Source: Siphlonurus alternatus (lineage: Eukaryota; Arthropoda; Insecta; Ephemeroptera; Siphlonuridae). Taken from it: DNA of 64,000 nucleotides. Position 1 is the stretch's first letter. Each line of letters opens with the position of its first letter. Position numbers and translations under genes: made by a program. Below, piece after piece: positions 57,471 to 64,000 of the stretch. The stretch spans positions 22,364,816 to 22,428,815 of the forward strand of contig OX463779.1 of the NCBI GenBank assembly GCA_949825025.1, given 5' to 3'. The notes under the pieces were generated by a model. The model ran no database searches and was not told the DNA's origin. It worked only from the letters and a program-made list of their open reading frames with translations.

Positions 57471-60400
57471 TCACACACCCAGTGGCATAGGTTTCAGGTT
57501 GGCAATGCTGCTCATTCTACGGACGCGTCGACCAGTAAGGCTCTTTTCAATATCCTCTAAACTGCGACCCTGAGTCTCAGGTACACAGAAGAAAACGAAG
57601 AATAATCCTACAATACAGAAGAAATCGAAGAACCAAAATGCTCCATGGGTACCAGCAATGGCCACTAGATCTGTAAAGCTTTTTGTCACCAAGAAGGTAC
57701 ATGTCCAGTTAAAAGCAGTAGCCACTGATGCGGCTGTACCTCGAACCTTTGCTGGTAAAACTTCTCCCATCATAAGCCAAGGAATAGGTCCAAATCCAAG
57801 AGAGAATCCGATGACGAAGAGTACAAAACAAGCAAGTGGAAGCCAGCCTAAAGTCGAGATATCTTGATCAGTGTTGTTCTTGACGTAGAAGAATGCTCCC
57901 AGGACGGTCAGGGTTACAATCATAGTAGCGCCCGAGATGTATAGTAGCACTTTTCGTCCCAGTCGGTCAATGAGTACCGTAGCAACAAACGTAGAACCAA
58001 AATTGACCACGCCCACAATTATGGTAGCGTTGTTATCATCGATAGAGCTGCCAGCCATACGGAAAATGGAGACTGTGTAGAAGATGACTGCGTTAATACC
58101 GCTTAGTTGTTGGAAGAACATGAGGCCCACGCTGATGCCTAATGGCTTGAGATTTGCTCTGCTGAAGAGGTCGCTGAGACGTGGTGCCTCCTTTTGTGTT
58201 GCCACGTGTGAGCGCTCAATCTCATTGTACTCAACGCTGATGTCTGACTCCGAACCTCTTAGCCACTGTAGCGCTTTGCGAGCCTCCTTCTGCTTCTCTG
58301 TGTACACAAAGAACAAAAACGTTACCGCAATGTATTACTGGTTTTGGTTTGATCTATTTTAATGCATTCCAGAAAAATATCTTGAAGGTAATTTATTATT
58401 ATTATTTTTTTTATATATATATATTTTTAAATGAATGCGTAATTTACTAACTGCATAAAATTTAAACTTTGACGCAGCAGTGAAGTTTACCTTTTGAGAT
58501 TAGGTATCTCGGTGTTTCTGGGATGAGCAGCATACAAATCAGAAAAGGCACAGGTAGGCAGGCTCCCAGGATGGCGAGCTCGGACCAACCGAGGTACTTG
58601 CCGGCCACGAAGCAGAGGAGAATACCTGAAATAATTTACCACGATGAGCATATTTTGTGATATTGAACAGTAGGAAATATAATTATAAAATATAGTTAAT
58701 TTTTTAAAATTCCTTACTTTACAAATGTACCAAATACGTCAGAGCACAAAAAGTTGTTGACGAAGTGGCAAATGATGTACAATAGTACGTGCGTCATCAC
58801 GTATTTTTTTTAATTTGAAAAATTTGTAAGCTTTAAATGTACTAAAGGCAATTAAGCTATTGTAATAAGCATTCCAAAATTAAGGTGAACATTATATATT
58901 TGCGTAAAACGGTGCTATATTATTCTTATCAAATAATAATATTAAACGTTATTAATAAAAGCATGCATTCATTCAATTGAATCTAAAAATTCTCTGTAAT
59001 TTCTGAAGAGTGCATCGTGCATTCATTTATTGAAACACCTTACTTAATTCATCGGAATTAATTGATAACTTAATTATATCTTTGAATCTTTACGTATAAT
59101 ACGCTTACGTCACATGCAGCGTTAGACTTGATCGCAAATTGTAATTGAATTTTCGTAGCGGTATAGATTTCATTAAATTACGCGGGTGGTAACTTACCGA
59201 TATTTCCTAGCGCGGTCGGCAGCAGGCCCAACGTGCCCCTCACTTCTGGCTGCACGGTCTCTCCCAAGTACACTGGCAGCGAGAGAGACGCGATACCAAC
59301 GCAGAGACCGCCAAGCGCGCGGCCTGCCAGCACCAACTCCACGTTGTGTGCCAGCGCGATCAGCAAGAATGCTGAAACCGAGGAGACCTCACGTTCAAGT
59401 ACCTCCTTAGATGAGCAATTAAGGGGAGTTATTACGTTTTTCTGGCAGAACTTCAAATAACATGCATAAATATAATATATTATATCTATTTAACGATTTA
59501 ACATAAAAAAAATCTGTGTCCAAAAAGTCCACTTTCTATATGATTACTGCAATAATGTATTTTTAATTGGCATTGTCAAATAGTTAAATAATACTCACAA
59601 AGAACGAAGGGCAGGGCTGTGCCGAGGATGGTGGTACGGCGTCCCACGTGCTCGATGAGTGGCCCACCGATCACGCCTCCCGCCAGCGCAGCCAGGGGCA
59701 TCAAGCTGCCAATCCACGAGGCCTGAAGGCAAGTAATCATCACATTTAGTAAAATTTTAAAGCATAAAAATCATGATACTTGAATTTGAGTTTTGGACCT
59801 AATTAGAAATATATTTTGGCCTGATCGGAAATCGATTCAGCATCAAGAAACAGATTAACTTTATATAATACAACATACTGTATATTACATAATAAATTAT
59901 CGACTTCCGAAAGATCTGCCTGATCCTTGATTCTATAATTGCGTATAATATATATATTTTTTTCCCGCCTTGACTCATAGGCAATTATTTCAGCTTGTTG
60001 GTGAAGCGTGTTGCATACTCTAAAGGAGTAAAGTTTTTTTTTTCAAAAAAAATTAAATTGCTTTTCAAAGCATAAAAACTGGAAGTCTTGAAGACTAGAT
60101 TATTGGTATGCAGCCTTCAAATATAGCTGGAATCATGTAATTATTCTAATTATCATCCCTCTCGAACCGCGCCCTTCATTTAATTAGACAACCAGCCTAA
60201 CCGGAATTCCGCGTTGTGTGGCATGCAGACACCAAGGTTAGTGAGCGGCGATCACATGGCCCACAGCTGTTTGAGCAGCCACGCCCTGGCTCGCATGCCC
60301 TGATTGGCAGGTTAAGGGGGCTCGACTATATACAATTAAGGTGACACCTTGCAGGCATTACAATTACACTTACTTCCTGAGGCGAAATGGTGAGCGTGCT

Positions 60401-62396
60401 GTTATCATCCTGCATCTTGACGAGGGCAGGAGACGTGTAGCCGGATGAGAATCCCACGATCATGGAACCCAGGGACACGGAGAGAGCCGCCAAAACCTGT
60501 TAACATGACAATATTCAAGTGTTAGGATTAAAGAAAATTTTAAAACAATAAGTCTTAAAATAAAAAGACCGAGACATTATATAATTTGGATTTCATAGTA
60601 TATACATTCGTGGCCAGTTATAATGATTTATAATTAATTATTATATATAGATTTTAGTTCAAGACTTATTAAAATCTGCGTTTCTCTTATTGTTGTCAAC
60701 GGTGATCATAATTATGTTTGTTTATAAACATGACGTGGTGTATGGTTCGATGACACCAACAGCTGCTTGTAAAGTGACGTATATGTGACACGAAGTTAAC
60801 CTCGCGGTGCGACACGTGACGTGCGAATGCAGCAGGAATATCTCGCGTGACCATGCGCCTCAACACCTTCTTGCTACTTAATTGGAGTTATACTCAATTG
60901 TTGTAAAGATTTATGGAGCGCTATGCTCTAGCTCGAATAAGTAATAAATTTTAGTGGGTTATCAAACAACGTCATTTTTAAAAAAGCTCATACGTTCAGT
61001 TAAAACAACTTTATCACCAGATTTAGCATTCATGATGACGAGGTACAATTATATAATATTTATAAGCTACATGATGGGTCGAGTTATTTCTAAAATTGTA
61101 TTATTTTAACAATTCTCTTAATTGCGATGTCAGTTTAACCATTTAATTATTTGTGACAAGTAACTTTTGATACTTAAGAACAATTGAAAAATTATTAAGA
61201 TTATTGAACTGTCGTGGCTCTCATGCAGGCGACGATGAAAATGGTGCGTCACGTGACACGCGGTTGCTTGCTGTTTACTGGTCAGCCTCTGCTCCCCTGA
61301 CCCGGCCCCGTGCGACCTGCAAGACCCCCATCGTCGAGATAAGGGACGATTGAGTAGTAAACACGTCGCTCGTCGCAACCGGGCCTCGAACCCCGACCTA
61401 CATGCCGAGTAGCCACCGAGCATTCTACACGAGTATTGTTATAATCTAAAAATTTAAATTATTATTTATTCAGCATCAGTTACAGAACCAATTAATGTAC
61501 CAAATATAATATAAACAAAATGTATATAAAGTCATTTTTTTATGTTTCTTATGATGGAAATATTCAAAACTACAGTACCTCAAATTAATTGACAATAATT
61601 TAATTGATTTTCTCTGGTCGTTATTGTTGCTCGTAAATTATTATTTTTTATTGAAAAATTTTAAGCTGTTTAATTCATGGTTGATTTATAAAAATAAATT
61701 GGTTTGATAATTTCTTATTATTATAAGACTTGACAATAGCATACTACTTGATTATAACACTCATGAGATAAAGATGCTTTTTTATATGAGGTTAGAGGTA
61801 TACCATAAACTCAAGCTACCGTTGGGTACTGCATGTAGACTTTTAGATTTTAATTTGTCTTGTAATGATTTCCTCCAGAATTTAACAGTTACAATTTTGT
61901 GCAATGTAATAATAATAATTGCGGTTTCGAAATGTCGAAATGTGTGTTCATGTCCTCATAAAATAATAAACATTAATAACTTAAAAACGAGTTGTATATA
62001 GAGCAAAAGTGTAGTTGCTATACGTGCATGGCTAAGGATGAAAATTGTACGTATAAGACATAAAAAGAGGCATTCACAAAGCCTTAAGGCCACATTTAGA
62101 GCTCGATAATTTAAGACCAGAAATTTTGGGTCTAAAAAGCATGCCTAAAATCAGGCTTTAAATTATCGAGCCCTAAATGTGGCCTTAGGGCTTTGTGAAT
62201 GCCCCTTAAAATTTCTCTCCCTGATAATTACCGCACGTAGAGCAAGTGGTGCTCACATACCTGCCCGCCTCAGGCAACACGAACTAACATGCACGTAACG
62301 AGAGAGGCTCACCTGGCTGGCCGTGCACTTGGGTCTGGGGCCCTCACAGGGCACGTTGAGGTCGACATGGGTATCGGTGCGCACTAGAACCTTCAT
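57471..62396 (-). CDS. Facilitated trehalose/sugar transporter, Tret1-like
   Basis: A major-facilitator sugar porter at the plasma membrane; arthropod Tret1 carries trehalose between tissues and haemolymph by facilitated diffusion. Six exons on the minus strand: 62396-62313, 60496-60374, 59722-59599, 59371-59198, 58625-58491, 58297-57471; 1467 nt, 488 aa plus TGA, normal for the family. Residues 1-28 ([16 protein letters not shown]) resemble Tret1 N termini. Twelve membrane segments are apparent. Signatures: [14 protein letters not shown] after helix 2, [42 protein letters not shown] (204-213), [42 protein letters not shown] and [12 protein letters not shown] near the end. Substrate is inferred from family only; other sugars are possible. 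It is preceded by a TATA box and an initiator. Confidence 0.93.
61190..61435 (-). mobile_element. tRNA-derived SINE candidate
   Basis: On the minus strand a B box GGTTCGAGGCC (61392-61382) sits in a GGGG/CCC-type T arm, about 25 nt after an A-box-like TGCTCGGTGGC (61423-61413). A GC-rich body of about 180 bp follows, unlike the AT-rich intron around it. A chance frame of 97 aa overlaps it. The element lies in the first intron of the sugar transporter. Confidence 0.5.
62062..62209. mobile_element. 148 bp foldback element
   Basis: GGCATTCACAAAGCCTTAAG with CTCGATAATTTAA on the left is the inverse of TTAAATTATCGAG with AGGGCTTTGTGAATGCC on the right. The short core contains AAGCATGCCT. It lies in the first intron of the sugar transporter. 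Confidence 0.8.
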
Positions 62397-62415
62397 GGTG
62401 CACGCGAGAAGTAAC

Positions 62416-62455
62416 ACTGAAGCTGTGCTTGCGTTCGACCTCGCGCCTTATATAT
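62416..62455 (-). promoter_or_regulatory. TATA box and initiator of the Tret1-like gene
   Basis: On the minus strand GATATATAAGG (TATA, about 62455-62447) is followed 30-35 nt later by TTCAGTGTT, whose TCAGT core (62420-62416) matches the arthropod initiator. The start codon is at 62396, giving a 5' untranslated leader of about 20 nt. Confidence 0.6.
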
Positions 62456-63548
62456 CCCCAAGTATGTGATAGCCTATGACCTGAGTGACGTCCGTCGAAG
62501 CGACCAAGCGACAGCTGGCAGTCGCCACGTTCGCTTATTGTCCTGCTGCCACGAGAAGCTACTGCAGACACGTTGTCTACACATGCATGATTGTATTGAA
62601 TATTGGAAATTCTAAAACTGGCTGCATATTATAAAAATGTTAAAAATGTGTTCAAAAGAGACACCTGTATAGGCGAGTCCATCTTATATAACGCATCAGA
62701 GATGACAATTTAAATTGATGATAAATTAATAATATGTTATTATTAGAGTTATTAAATACCTTTGGTAAATGATGCAACAAAATTGACAATTTATTTTCAC
62801 TTTTCGAAACTTGAAAAAGTCAAGGTTTTATTATTTTTTTAAAGTTGTGATTTATGTCAGACGTTTTCTCTGAACGGACATCTGTGATGTTGCATGTGTA
62901 CGTGTTTTGAGATTGTAAACAATTTATGATAAACACAATACTAATAAATTGTGAAAATGCTCTAGATTCTCGCTTATTGCCATTTATTTTGCAATATTAG
63001 CATGCAAAAGCGAGACAGTCCGTGACCCCAAGTTCGCACTTCGTGTGTGTCACCAGCCTACATAATTTCGCGCCTACGGCCTTCGTGCTTTGCCGGCTTG
63101 TTCTGGATCGTCTTGTTTTCAAACTAATTATATGTCCATGCATGTCGTCTGACGATGAGCAAAGTACGGACTATGAAGTCATATATATATATATATTGGC
63201 AATGGAAACTTCAGTATAACAAATAAAGTATAAAATATATAATTATTTTTTATAATAAATGTGTGCATTTTGAAAACTTGATGTAACTGTATTAATTGTA
63301 TACTGTAGTTAAAAAAGGTTAATTAAATTCGGTATGATCATCTGTCAGAAAAGGGACTTTTGACTTTATCTCACCTGCATACAAAGCATACAAAGCGTAT
63401 ATGACAAACATACGTGATAGGGTAAATATCCAGAAGAGTGATATAGTCATATATAATGTTATATATTAATTATTATTGATCTATATTATGACAATCTCCT
63501 TTTGTCAGATGGAAGTTTTAAATTCTTTTTACTAAAATTGGAAATTAG

Positions 63549-63894
63549 AATGGACAACCGACATAAAAAATTGTTGTTGCAGAAATGAATAGAGGATACC
63601 AAATTATTATACTACGTACTCTGAATTTTTTCAGATTTTTTAGAGTCCCGGACCTAATTTTAAATAATTATTGAAAGTTCTGTAAATTATGTTGCCCCCC
63701 CCCCCTCCCTGAATCCTTAATAAAAAGGATAGGGCCTAGACGCCTATTGACGCACGCCTCCAGGGGGCGTGGCTGCACTTTCAATAATTATTTAAAAATA
63801 GTTCCGGAACTCAAATAAAACTGGAAAAAAATCAGCAGCATAATTCGGTACTCCTATTCATTTACTTATTTAAAAAAAAACTTGTCGGTTGTAA
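63549..63894. mobile_element. Foldback MITE, TGGAGTACC family, copy 4
   Basis: Left AATGGACAACCGACATAAAA, right arm the inverse ending GTCGGTTGT. Shares TTGCAGAAATGAATAGAGG and AATAATTATTGAAAGT with its relatives. The core has GGATAGGGCCTAGACGCC and CCTCCAGGGGGCGTGG, matching the truncated copy at 23996-24268 in inverted order. Confidence 0.75.
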
Positions 63895-64000
63895 CATCTA
63901 TTAGCATCTATGTTTTTGTTTATTCCTGCATTTTTATTGGAAATGTTCCATATATTGTAATAATTATATAGAATATGATGATAGTATACGTTCTGCAGCT

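Larger units (their letters stand above)
62397..64000. other. Upstream flank of the Tret1-like gene
   Basis: After the promoter I see AT-rich sequence without a gene, a short (TA)n run at 63180-63197 and a foldback element at 63549-63894. Confidence 0.55.

Overview
This window is nuclear DNA from an animal, most likely an arthropod and probably a crustacean. Every gene is split into short exons with GT-AG introns. The best matches I can recall are invertebrate or arthropod type: a Shark-class SH2-ankyrin-SH2 tyrosine kinase, which vertebrates lack; a Tret1-like trehalose transporter with a TATA box and a TCAGT initiator; and a class II CPD photolyase. Non-coding DNA is very AT-rich and full of (TA)n, (TC)n and poly-T tracts and of palindromic (foldback) non-autonomous transposons. 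The species is not determined. All exon joins were worked out by hand from splice sites and reading phase; each full gene model closes on a multiple of three.

Layout. 3000-9187 (-): class II CPD photolyase, 9 coding exons, 521 aa. 11881-19438 (+): Integrator subunit 6 (INTS6), 13 coding exons, 925 aa, head-to-head with the photolyase across a 2.7 kb spacer that holds a 152 bp tandem duplication. 22344-33823 (+): a divergent phospholipid scramblase-like protein, 6 exons, 491 aa. Its proposed 7 kb first intron contains foldback elements, a 5S rRNA-derived sequence, two minisatellites and a GC-rich block of about 3.3 kb that includes two nearly identical 1.34 kb tandem units. 35207-39556 (+): a secreted-then-anchored leucine-rich-repeat protein, 4 exons, 416 aa, with a cysteine cluster and a C-terminal PPPPY. 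39557-45262: no gene seen; it includes a 1 kb palindrome with a second palindrome inserted in its centre. 45263-54898 (-): Shark tyrosine kinase, 13 exons, 777 aa, with one GC-AG intron. Its first intron contains a truncated, frameshifted LINE on the same strand and, on the opposite strand, a clear first exon of RNF7 (Rbx2/SAG) whose remaining exons I cannot find. 57471-62396 (-): Tret1-like facilitated sugar transporter, 6 exons, 488 aa. The last 1.6 kb holds another foldback copy.

The genes are unrelated in function (DNA repair, snRNA processing/transcription attenuation, lipid scrambling, adhesion, phosphotyrosine signalling, sugar transport), so there is no operon or pathway cluster. The less ordinary content is the mobile and repeated DNA: at least eight foldback families or solo elements, nested insertions, a 5S-derived sequence, the GC-rich intronic island, and the orphan RNF7 exon.
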